The position numbers were made by a program, and so were the translations under genes. A DNA stretch of 64,000 nucleotides, taken from the NCBI GenBank assembly GCA_963853835.1, contig OY970829.1, positions 9,530,446-9,594,445 of the forward strand, read 5' to 3'. The notes under the pieces are model-generated. The model saw nothing but the letters and a program-made list of their open reading frames with translations. It was not told where the DNA came from and did no database searches. Of the stretch, positions 1 through 10,712 are shown piece by piece; within the stretch, counting starts at the first letter, position 1, and every line of letters begins with the position of its first letter. Source of the DNA: Calendula officinalis (Eukaryota > Streptophyta > Magnoliopsida > Asterales > Asteraceae).

Positions 1-787
1 TGCTTCTTAATCCAATCACTCCATTGCACAAGCAATATCGAGTGCAAAGCTGATTGCAACATGAATATCTAAACTACCAGCCTACCAGGTCGTTTACTTA
101 ATATATATATTTACGTAATGATCCGCACGTTAAAATCTCACTAACAATAACCATCATAGGTTCTTTACATGCTCCTATGAACTGTTTATTATACAAATAA
201 CAAAAAGATAACAATTTAACGATTGTGTGTTTTATTTTTTGATTAAACAATTGCGAGATAAAGATTCAAGGACACATCCAATCCAATCCAAATACTATAT
301 ATTGAAACTCATATTACTACTATTTAAGATCGATTATACAAAATCTCATAATCAGTAATGCCTCAGTTTTTATCATGTAAATCCAAAATATGTAGATGAA
401 ATATTTTTAATTTATCATGATGCAATCTTGAAGAAACTTCAGTAACACGTAAAAGAATTTAAAGTTAAATAAATTACTCCGTAATAAACATAAAAATTGA
501 AATAATAATCGGTATCATATAGTTGATATGGAAACACCACAGTCTGTGTTGGATTTAAAATCAAAATCAAAATTACCACAAAGTGAGGATAATTAAATAG
601 AATAAAGAATCCAATGGATTATTTTTTTTCTGCTCCGAAAATTATGTTCATAATTAAGGGATAGTTAACTAAATTAACTATTTTAAATTAAGAAAGTGGA
701 TAATAAAATCAAATTCAAATTTTTGTTTTGGCTTATGTATTCAAAATCTGGACGGGTATTTACATATTCAAATTGCTATTCGTACTT

Positions 788-1072
788 TAAATATATTTAA
801 TTGGAAAAAAAACAAAGAAAAAAAATATCACCGAGGCATAGCGGCGTACAATCGGTGCGTATGATCTGTTATCATTTCAGAAAAAAATACAAATAACCGA
901 GGCATATTTACCGAAAAATTTTCAATTAATTTAAATATATTAAATTGGAAAATAAACAAAGAAAAAAAATATCACCGAGGCATAGCGGCGTACAATCGGT
1001 GCGTATGATCTGTTGTCATTTTAGAAAAAAAAAATACAAATAACCGAGGCATATTTACCGAAAAATTTTCAA
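788..1072. repeat. Two-copy direct repeat, unit about 144 bp
   Basis: Copy 1 (about 788-926) and copy 2 (about 932-1072) both run from an AT-rich leader through ACCGAGGCATAGCGGCG and CGGTGCGTATGATCTG to CCGAAAAATTTTC. They differ by a few substitutions and by the lengths of A-runs. The internal words ACCGAGGCATA and TAACCGAGGCATA give each unit a sub-repeat. No coding potential is seen. It is a local tandem duplication, perhaps the start of a small satellite. Confidence 0.8.
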
Positions 1073-1844
1073 ATAGCAGATTTCCAAAATGGAGATAATT
1101 ATGGAGTTTGTTAATTAAATATGGAGTTAATCATGGAAATACAAAATTATGCATTTAATTATTTATTTCGTATATAAAATGGAGTTTGTTAATTTGGTTA
1201 TTAGGATCCGAAATTAATGCCAATTAATATTTAATTATCGGTCAATAAAAAAATTGAAAATTCTAGTAAAATGCCATGTGTCATTCTGCCTCCTAAGAGG
1301 TGCCACGTGGCCACCTATAAAAGCTTGTTTTATTATATAATAAATATAAGTATAAGTAAAATTATACATGTGTATTTATAGTTTTTTTTACTATAAATTC
1401 TTTTTATCTTAAAAATACATATAAAAGTTGTTAATCTTAATCATTCTTTTAAAATCTTAATTGCTAATTATTCATTGTGCTATATATAATCACGTATATT
1501 TTGGAAAATACATTTCTCTTCATAATTAAAGTACAGTTTAATTATTAAAGAGAAAAAAGTAGTAGTGAGATATGATTTGATAGATAATAGCCATGAAACA
1601 TAACGAAACAAAAAATTCCTATTTGATGCTATATTATATAAATAAAAATTACTATTATTTAGAAAAAGCAAATATAACAACCCAGAAACAAGATATAATA
1701 ATTAGTAAACTTTTCGTGTATGTTCAAACAATACGTAAATAGCGTGTTATTACAAAGAAAAAGTTTTGTGCAAAAATAAACCCGCTGCAACGCGCGGACT
1801 GCATATTCCTCGTTAATAATAATTAATGGTTTAGATTAATGACA

Positions 1845-2209
1845 TATTTTATACATGGAGATGTATTTTGGTCATATGACACACACATAATTTTGTTATT
1901 TGAAAATTATTTATTTATTTTTATTTATTTATTAACTTTTTATATTAATATTTAATTTAATTTTTTTCATTAAAAAAAAAATCATGTGACAATCACATGT
2001 TATTGTATACTTATCACATATGATCAAATATACAATTAAATGTGGTTATATAAAAACACATGTGATTAAATATACTTCGTGATTATCACATAATATTATT
2101 TTTGTAACGAAAAAAATAATAATAAAAATAGAAAATAACAAATAAAAAAATTTAGATTAAAATTTATGTGAGTGTCAAATGACAAAAATACCCCTTAATG
2201 TATAAAATA
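1845..2209. mobile_element. MITE-like element with about 50-bp imperfect terminal inverted repeats
   Basis: The left end (1845-1895; TATTTTATACAT, then GGTCATATGACACACACAT) is an imperfect inverted copy of the right end (2160-2209; ATGTGAGTGTCAAATGAC, then ATGTATAAAATA). The interior is very AT-rich and non-coding, with further palindromic CACATG/CATGTG words. The size of about 365 bp fits a miniature inverted-repeat element. I could not define a clean target duplication, so the superfamily is unassigned. Confidence 0.5.
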
Positions 2210-2730
2210 TATAATTCATCAGAAATAGTTTGAAAAACAAACAACATCATAATAAAATAAAAACATTTAAATTGAATGTTATAAATATAAGAGAATAATA
2301 ATAGTAAAAAAAAACAATAATATAGGTTCACTAATATTTTAAACCTAAAATAAAATGAAACTTAAAATAAGAATTTTATAACCCTATGTCAAACTGTCAA
2401 AGTACGACCTGCCTAAAAAGTCTGAGTACATTGAAATACGAATACGAACAAAAAAGGGAGCTGCGAGACAAGAGAGCAGGATGGGTTGGTAAAAACTGGG
2501 TTAGGTTAGGCCCATGGAATGTATATTTAATAATTAAAAAGAATAAAAATGTCAATTTCTTATAATATATTCTCATTTAATTCTGTTTTTACCTAAATTT
2601 CAAAACCAACGCTACTTTTTCTAAAAAGAACGCTTACACGGAGTTGCAACTTGTTTATTTGTATTTTGTTCAACGAGATTGAAACGCTTGATTCATGTTC
2701 TTCCAAAATCCAGATTGTATTTGAATTTAG

Positions 2731-2890
2731 AGTAAATTAGACGAATAGTCCTTGTGGTTTGTCAAAAGTTTTGGATTTGATTCCTAAGTTCTAAAAATTA
2801 CACCGATGATTACTGTGGTTTGAAAGTTGTCACGCTTTTAGTCCCTAACAATTAAAATGGCTGTTAAAGTTTTCTAAAAGACATTTTCAC
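2731..2890 (+). repeat. Dispersed repeat, inverted relative to 16719-16862
   Basis: The segment starting AGTAAATTAGACGAATAGTC and containing GGTTTGTCAAAAGTTTT is clearly similar to the reverse complement of 16719-16862. By eye the identity is around 70-75% over about 140 bp. Both probably belong to one unnamed repeat family. Confidence 0.5.
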
Positions 2891-3421
2891 CCTCACCCTC
2901 ATCATCTTCTTCCTCTCTCCTTCATCTCTGCGCACACATACAAATCAAAACCCTAAACTCAATTTCAAAGCTTGAAACTTGAAAAGAGTTTCACTTAAAA
3001 TCGCCACATCTTCATATTTTATACAACAGAATACTATGACAGACAAATTCTGTTCTTATTCGTTTATTTACCTATTTCCAACTAATTTGAACAGAATAAC
3101 TTACGAATTGAATTGCAACTCGAATTAGCAGCTGGAGAAGAATGGTGTGAAGCAGAAGTTGAAGAAGACGACAATGGTGGTTGTGACAACTCTCGAAAAC
3201 GCATCGTTCTCCCGGCACCGATTGTAACCGAGAACAAATAGTAGAATAATTATTCACGAATTAAAATTTTATCTAATTCATTAAGTCTACCAATATTCCA
3301 TTTTGAATATTAATATTATACATTTTATGATGCACATGTCAAAATGTTCAAATTTAACTATTCACTTATAGGACTTCAAATTTAGCAGAGTTAGTGATTT
3401 GACCTAAATTATATATGATAC

Positions 3422-5801
3422 TGTAACATCCCGAGACCCGACCTATAATATTTTATTACTTTTGGTAAGTAATATCTTATTGTTTATTATTTTATTATTT
3501 TATATGACTTTATTTGATTTATTTGAATTAATTGTATTTTTAACCATGGGGTTAAAAATTAGTAAATCTGAGATATTTAAATGTTAAAACGATTTTTACA
3601 TATTTGGGTTCATTTCTGAACCGGGGTTCTAAAAATATCTTCGTTGTTAAATTTGGAGTTAGTTAGGTCTAAATAAATTATCTGCGAACCTAATATCCTG
3701 TACTGTGTTAAATGATAAAATACCTGTTGTGGGGGAGGGGGTGCGTGGCCTTGTATTAGGCAGGTGTCAAAAATTGGGTTTCCCCTCCTGTCTCTTTGCC
3801 AGTCACGACACAAGCACACACACAACACACACTTGAAGTTTTTGCTAGATTGAAGAATTGGTGCAAAGTTCCTTGAAATTTCTGCTGTGATTTTGTGATT
3901 AGAGGCAAGATTTAGTAAGTTTTCTTCCTTCCTAAACTAGGGTTTCATGTTCTTGATGTAGGGATGAACTAGGGTTCTTGAGTTAGTGGGTTTTGATGGA
4001 GTTCTTGATGAATCTTGCTTGTAATTCGAAATTGATGCATGATTTGGTGTCTAATTGAGTTCTTGCAAGTTATATGTGTTGAATTGTTAGTTGTAGCTCA
4101 TTTGGTGAAGCTTTCATGAAGCTCCATCCATGGTGTTCTAGGGAAGAAGATGGCTTTTTCCCTAATTTGATAAATTGTGTATTTTGATGTTCTTGAAGTG
4201 TTGTTAGGTGAATTATGCATGTTAAAATGATAATTGATAATGTAGAAATTGCTAGTTATCTTGTTGGTAAATTGTTAATTTATTGGTAGTGTTTGGCTAG
4301 ATTGAATTTTAGTCTTAACTAGCTAAATTGTAGATTGTTGACTTTAGTCAAACCTGGGAGTTGACTTTTGGTCTTGTATAGCTTGTAAACTTTAATTGCC
4401 AATTTCATGTCATTTATATGCTAGTTGTCTAGTTGGGAAGTATAATCATGTTTGTTTAGGGCCTTGACCCGTTTGTTTGACAATTGGTGCAATTTGACCT
4501 AAATAGGGTCAAAGTTGGTGAAACTTGCATTTGGATGCAAATAATTTGTTAGTATGTAATTTTGATGTTGATCAAGTAGGATATCCCATTGGAAGGTGTT
4601 GTGTAGATTCCAGATTCATTATTCTTATTTTGACCCGTTTGGGCCTAAGGTGCAATTTGGCCAATTGGCATTATGAATTGACTTGATGAAGTGTTAGACT
4701 TTAGTATTGGTTATGTGTAAAAATGCAAGTAAATGGTTGTAAGTTGTTGTTGCAAGATGTGGTCTTAACCTATATTATTTGTTGCAAAATTTGGTGATTT
4801 CGGGTGACTAATTCGGTATTCATTTTGTACAGGAAAAGGGAAGGAGCCTCAGTGATATAAGATTACTGAGCTCGGTACTAAAAGGAAGCTAAGGTGAGTA
4901 GATTTAACCTTCTTCTTGTGTGATGTACAAAGGTTTTGGTATGGTAGAGTTGTAGGAGAAAAATGCAGCATTTTGGCTGGTCTGGGGAAGATTGCGGCGC
5001 TATCTCTAAGATAGCGGCGCTATCTCTGCTTCGTTTTGGAAAATTGGAACAGTGGCCCGAAATAGCGTTTGGTATTGAGATAGCGGATGCTATCTTTTGG
5101 TGGATAGCGGCGCTATCTTCGGATAGCGGCACTATCTCCTTGAAAGATAGCGGCACTATCTTGGCTGGTTTTGTGAAAAATTCATTTTTCTTGGTTTTTC
5201 ATAAATTTTCCGGTGGTACCATTAATTGAGGAATTGTTAATGGTAGTATGCGCACATGTTTTCTAGAGGTTAGCTATGAGTGGGTTTTGGCTAGGCTTCG
5301 TTACTATTGGATGGGGTGCTCGGACTCCTACGAATGTGTTCCGTCAGGGGTGAGTACCGTGCTAATAATAAAGTGGCCATCGGTAAACTGTTGTTCGGCC
5401 AACAACAGTTGTAGGTACTTTGCAAGTCCGCCGATACTCTCATAACGTCCAATTGCTTGTGGAAGTTTGGACGGGTTTCCAGATTGATTTCTCTTGTCTT
5501 TAATTTGTTGTGGTTATGCAAATTGATTGTTATTTCTATTCACTTAGCTTTGTGATAATCCCTCATTTGTTGACTCTTTTCAGGTTGTGGATTTAGCTTG
5601 ACTAGAGTCGGGTTTTGGAAGCTTGACCGCACTCTGATTTTGTATACCGGGTCGAGCTTGTTTTAGTAACACCTTTAAATGTTTTTATATATTTGGTTAA
5701 TATGTAAAGGTTTTATGATGTGTAATAATTTAGGATTTATGGTTTCTTAAATCGCTTCCGTTTGCATTTAAAAAAAAATGGCTCTAGACTATGGTGTTAC
5801 A
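3422..5801 (+). repeat. 5' LTR of the Gypsy element (2380 bp)
   Basis: The LTR begins TGTAACA and ends TGTTACA, the expected short inverted ends, and is followed three bases later by the primer-binding site. It is repeated from 10713. It contains a cluster of GATAGCGGCGCTATC palindromes and no gene; the open frames inside it, such as 4963-5229, are repeat-derived. Confidence 0.93.
4990..5161. repeat. Cluster of near-palindromic GATAGCGGCGCTATC units in the 5' LTR
   Basis: About half a dozen copies of GATAGCGGCGCTATC and close variants (GATAGCGGATGCTATC, GATAGCGGCACTATC) lie in 172 bp. Each can fold into a hairpin with a seven-base stem. The 3' LTR has the same cluster with one additional 18-bp unit. 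Confidence 0.85.
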
Positions 5802-5804
5802 ATT

Positions 5805-5816
5805 TGGTATCAGAGC
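5805..5816 (+). other. Primer-binding site of the Gypsy element
   Basis: TGGTATCAGAGC is the usual plant initiator-methionine tRNA primer site and lies three bases after the LTR end. The leader from 5817 to 5999 holds no gene. Confidence 0.92.
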
Positions 5817-5999
5817 CTAGGTTTGGCGATGGTTGCACATTTAGGTGTACCATTCCCAAATCTTGGCTCGAGTTGGTCAAACTTCCTCTAGTTGAGGGAT
5901 TAGTTAAGTGAATATGAACTGTGGTTTGATAGGAGTTAGTATGGTAGGTACTAACGGTTTAAACTAACAGTTCGTGAGATGTTGTGTTTGTTACAGATA

Positions 6000-7384
6000 A
6001 TGGCCGATACCGATCCCAACCAGTTGATAGCCCCAACGTACCCTGAACCGGAAGTCACGGGTAGATCTAGGGATGTTAATGCAGAAAGGGAAGATTACAT
6101 TTTGAGAATGGAAGGCCGGTTAGAGCATCTTCAAAGTATTGTAGATGGTATGAACCAAAATCAAAATACCCAAACGCCCAATTTTCCTCATATGCCCAAC
6201 CCTGCACTATCCAACCCGACAATGCAATTTCCCACAACCCCGGCCTTTACCATGACAGCTCCTTACTGTCGACCTCATCGGAATCTCAACCCATGATGTC
6301 TCAACCCCAATACTTTTATGTTAATCCCAGTCAAGGCATGCCACAATACCAATTTCCGAACCAACCCTATCAATTCATGAAACCAATGTGTACTTTTAAA
6401 CAATTCCTTGATTGTAAACCTCCCGAGTTCAGTGGTAGTAGAGACCCAAATGTTACAATGAATTGGTTGAGGGAGATGGATAGAACTTTGGATGCATGTG
6501 GTTGTGATGATAAATTTAGGGTAATGTATGCTACCCGTAAATTGACTGGTGGTGCTATGAACTGGTGGGATACTTTAGTTGAACGCCTACCAAAAGAAAC
6601 AGTTAACAGTATAACGTGGGATCAGTTTAGGGAGCAGGTTTGCAAGCGTTATTGTAATTCTTTTGAGATGGATAGAATTCGATCGGAATTCTTGAATTTG
6701 CGGATGACGGATAGAATGTCAGTGGATGATTTGATCGAGCAGTTCAATGAAAAGTTGAGGTTTGTACAACAGTGGGTGCCCGATGAGCCTTCGAGAATCA
6801 AACATTTTATTCAAGCCTTACAGCCTGAATACCGAGGTGTAGCTAGACTTGCTACAAACTTGTCACAAGCCTTTGAATTTGCAAAGGCAGCTGAAGGAGA
6901 TTTGAATACCCCTGATTGGGCGAATAAAGAAAGAACGGGGTATCAAAAGTTTAAGTCCACACAATCAAGTTCCCAACAAAGTAAGAAAGGTCAAGGAAGT
7001 CAAAGATATGCGGGTTCGAACCGAAAGCAGTCAGGTGGTAATTCGGGTCAGAAAGCACAGTGGTGTGCCAGATGCAGGTCTTCTCACAATGGTGCTTGTC
7101 AATCCAAACGATGCGATGTGTTAGATGTGGTCAATTTGGGCATGATTTGGGTAAGTGTACGTTTCCTCGTAGTGTATGTTGGAATTGCCACAAAGAGGGT
7201 CACCGGGCCGGTGATTGCCCATCAGAAAGGAGATCGGGTTCGGGATCCGGGTCGGTTGGGGGATCGGTGGCATCATCTCCTCAGAAGAGGAAGAATCGTC
7301 CTACATCAGAGGGCCGAGCATTTAGAACGACGGTTGAAGAGGCTACCACTACTGACGATGTCATTACCGGTATGTTCTCGATAA
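6000..7384 (+). pseudogene. gag: Gypsy gag, broken by frameshifts
   Basis: Gag forms the capsid-like particle and packages element RNA. The likely start is the ATG at 6000 (MADTDPNQ). The first frame runs to 6296 and is then lost by a shift near 6260-6293. The second frame (6293 on) carries the capsid core: WLREMDRTLDACG, NWWDTL, WDQFREQVCKRY and IQALQPEYRGV. The Cys-rich end lies across another shift: WCARC is in one frame, while the two zinc knuckles CVRCGQFGHDLGKC and CWNCHKEGHRAGDC are in the next. The second shift coincides with a tandem 5-bp duplication CGATG-CGATG at 7109-7118, which accounts for the frame change. The product cannot be made as one protein. Confidence 0.88.
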
Positions 7385-10300
7385 ATAACATTGATGCTCG
7401 TGTGTTATTTGATTCTGGAGCTAATCGCTCATTTATTTCTGTGGATTTCTTTGCAAAATTGAATTTGCCTACATATGTGGTATCTACTCCATTGGAAGTG
7501 GAGGTAGCTGATGGTTATGTGATACCGGTCACAACATCTGTGACTGGGGCAAGTATTAATATTGATGGGGCATGTTTTAATATGTTTTTATTGTTAATGC
7601 CAATATTTGGTTTTGATGTGGTCCTTGGAATGGATTGGCTTAGTTTAAATAAAGCATTAATTAATTGTGATAAGAAATTAATTTCCTTTCCATTGCCTGA
7701 CGGGACACACGTAGTGGCCCGCGGGGATCGGGGTAGTGCATTTCTCCCTATTATCTCATATATGAAAGCCAGAAAATCTCTTGCCAAAGGGTGTGAATCG
7801 TTTCTTGCTTATGCCATTAATGTCAGAAAAGAAAAGCAGGTTGTTAGAGACGTCCGGGTGGTATCGGAATACCCGGAGGTCTTTCCCGATGAATTGCCTG
7901 GGTTACCTCCCGTTCGGGAGGTAGAATTTAAAATTGATTTGGTTCCGGGAGCCAGTCCCGTAGCCAAGGCTCCGTACAGATTGGCACCGTCAGAAATTCA
8001 GGAAATGATGAATCAGATACAAGAGTTATTGGATAAGGGTTTTATCAGGTCGAGTTCATCACCTTGGGGTGCACTGGTATTGTTTGTTAAAAAGAAAGAT
8101 GGCACACTGAGAATGTGCATTGATTACTGGGAATTAAATAAACGAACAGTTAAGAATAAGTATCCGTTACCGCGTATAGATGATTTGTTTGATCAGTTGC
8201 AAGGGGCCTCGTATTTTTCAAAGATTGATTTGAGGTCGGGCTACCATCAAGTCCGGGTTCATGAAAACGATATTCCTAAGACCGCGTTCCGAACAAGATA
8301 TGGTCATTATGAATTCTTAGTCACGCCATTCGGTTTGACTAATGCCCCCGCCATATTTATGGATCTAATGAACCGGGTATGTTGACCGTTCCTTGATAAG
8401 TTTGTGATTGTTTTTATTGATGACATACTTATTTATTCCAAAACCGAGTTAGATCATGAAAGTCACTTGAGGCAAGTCTTAGACACTTTGAGACGGGAAC
8501 AACTTTATGCTAAGTTCTCAAAGTGTGAGTTTTGGCTACGAGAAGTGCAGTTTTTGGGGCATGTGATTTGCCAAGACGGGGTGAAAGTTGATCCATCAAA
8601 GATAACCGCGGTAATGAATTGGAGTGTCCCGAAAACTCCATCCGAAATTAAAAGTTTTCTGGGGTTGGCCGGTTATTATAGAAGGTTTATAAAGAATTTT
8701 TCAAAGATTGCTAGCCCGTTAACCAAGTTGACCCGAAAAGACGTTCCGAATCAGTGGGGTGATGAACAAGATAAGGCATTTCAGACTTTAAAGGAGCTAT
8801 TGTGCCAAGCTCCAATACTTGCATTACCCGAAGGTTCTGATGATTTCATAGTCTATTGTGATGCATCTGTTGCGGGTTTGGGTTGCGTATTGATGCAAAG
8901 AGACCGGGTAATTGCTTATGCCTCACGTCAGTTGAAACCTCATGAAAAGAATTACCCGACTCATGACCTAGAGCTCGCGGCGGTGATTTTTGCCTTAAAA
9001 TTGCGGAGACATTACCTTTATGGTACCAAATGTGTTATTTGTACCGATCACAAAAGTCTTCAATATGTCTTCACACAAAAAGAATTGAATATGAGGCAAA
9101 GAAGGTGGTTGGAACTCATTAAAGACTACGATTGTGAAATTCGATATCACCCGGGGAAGGCCAATGTAGTCGCCGATGCCTTAAGTCGTAAGGAATAGCC
9201 AAAGATTGTTCAGTTTATGCGTATGGAGATCGTGTCCGATCTCGTTGACCGGTTGAGAATTTGCCAAATTGAGGCTTTGATAGATGAAAATTTAAAATCT
9301 AAAATTATGAAAAAGAAGAAAGATGAGTTAGTGGAAGATACTCGAAGGTTGAAAGTGTTTCGGTCTCGAATTTGGGTGCCTCTAATTGGGGGTTTGTGGG
9401 ATGTAATCTTGACCGAATCTCATAAGTCACGTTTAGCCATTCATCCGGGTAGTACAAAAATGTATAATGATTTGAAAGCTTTGTATTGGTGGCCTACTAT
9501 GAAGACCGATATTGCCCATTTTGTTGAAAAATGCCATGTATGTGCTCAAGTCAAAGCCGAACATCAAAAGCCGTACGGGTCGTTGAAGCAATTAGAAATA
9601 CCCGAATGGAAGTGGGAAAATATAACAATGGATTTTGTCACAAAACTCAATCGTACACCGAGAAATCACGATATGATTTGGGTTATATTCGATCGATTAA
9701 CAAAAAGTGCCCACTTTTTTGCCACAAATGAAACCGCATCACTTGATAAATTGGCTAAATTGTATATTGATGAGATAGTTTCCCGAAATGGGATCCCGTT
9801 ATCTATTGTATCCGACCGGGATCCTCGGTTTGTTTCTAACTTTTGGAGAAGTTTGCAAAGAGAATTGGGTACACGGGTGAATTTGAGCACGGCTTATCAT
9901 CCACAAACAGACGGTCAATCAGAAAGAACTATTCAAACCATGGAGGATATGTTGTGGGCTTGTGTATTAGAATATGGTGGATCGTGGGATTCCCATTTGC
10001 ATTTGATTGAATTTGCTTATAATAACTCTTATCATTCAAGTATCGGTATGCCACCGTATGAAATGTTGTATGGTAGACGGTGTAGAACTCCCACGTGTTG
10101 GTTAGAAGCGGGAGAAAAACAGTTTGCGGGTCCCGAGATTGTTCAGATGATGGCCGATAAAGTGGCAATAGCCCGTGAAAAGTTAAAGGCGGCTCGGGAT
10201 AGACAGAAAATGTATGCGGATCCACGGCGTCGGCCCGTGACATTTGTTGAGGGTGAACGGGTTTATTTGAAAGTTTCTCCGTGGAAGGGTATTATTCGTT

Positions 10301-10700
10301 TTGGGAAACGGGGAAAACTTGCACCGAGGTATATTGGGCCGTTTATTATTCGTCAGGTGTGAATGACCAAACCGTTGCACTTGATCTTCCTCCTGAATTG
10401 TCGGGTATTCATGACACATTCAATGTGTGTTATTTGAGGAAGTGTAACATAGATGATAAAATCCCGGTGTTACCAATTACAGATTTAAAGGTGGATTCGA
10501 GAAAGAGGTTAGTTGAAGAACCGGTGGAAATTTTGGATCGAAAGGTAACGAAACTGAGAAAGAAGCAGATACCGATGGTCTTGGTTAAGTGGAAACACAG
10601 TTTGGGTACCGATATGACATGGGAAACCGAGGCGGAAATGAGGAACCGTTACCCGAGTTTATTTGATCAAGGTGAGATTCCGGGGACGAAATCTCTTTAA
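7119..10700 (+). pseudogene. pol: Gypsy pol (protease, RT, RNase H, integrase, chromodomain), broken
   Basis: Pol continues in the frame of the zinc knuckles. In order: aspartic protease (LFDSGANRSFIS, about 7410); reverse transcriptase (KKDGTLRMCIDY about 8090, FIDDILIYS about 8415); RNase H (YCDASVAGLG about 8855); integrase with HHCC finger (HVCAQVK about 9530) and catalytic MDFVTK, SDRDPRF, DGQSERTIQ (9630-9930); then a chromodomain-like end (VKWKHSLGTDMTWETE). Breaks are a TGA at 8383-8385, where relatives usually read Arg, a TAG at 9196-9198, and a one-base shift near 10358. The usual CIDYRELN reads CIDYWELN. The TGA and the Trp fit C-to-T decay of CGA and CGG codons. RT signature residues survive, but the enzyme cannot be made whole. 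Confidence 0.9.
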
Positions 10701-10712
10701 GGAGGGGAGATT
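10701..10712 (+). other. Polypurine tract of the Gypsy element
   Basis: GGAGGGGAGATT sits directly against the TG start of the 3' LTR, where plus-strand priming takes place. It begins right after the end of the pol frame at 10700. Confidence 0.88.

Larger units (their letters stand above)
1..3421. other. AT-rich intergenic region without a recognisable gene
   Basis: No reading frame here resembles a known protein family; the open frames present are short and of low complexity. The stretch holds a direct repeat of about 140 bp, one MITE-like inverted-repeat element and one dispersed repeat, all listed separately. A short GC-rich hairpin-like patch lies at about 1782-1798 in otherwise AT-rich DNA. 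I see nothing else in the remaining sequence. Confidence 0.6.

Noticed and set aside
4963..5229. Open frames in the Gypsy LTRs on both strands (also 12254-12619)
   Set aside because: They are produced by the palindromic GATAGCGGCGCTATC units, occur in both LTRs and match no protein family.
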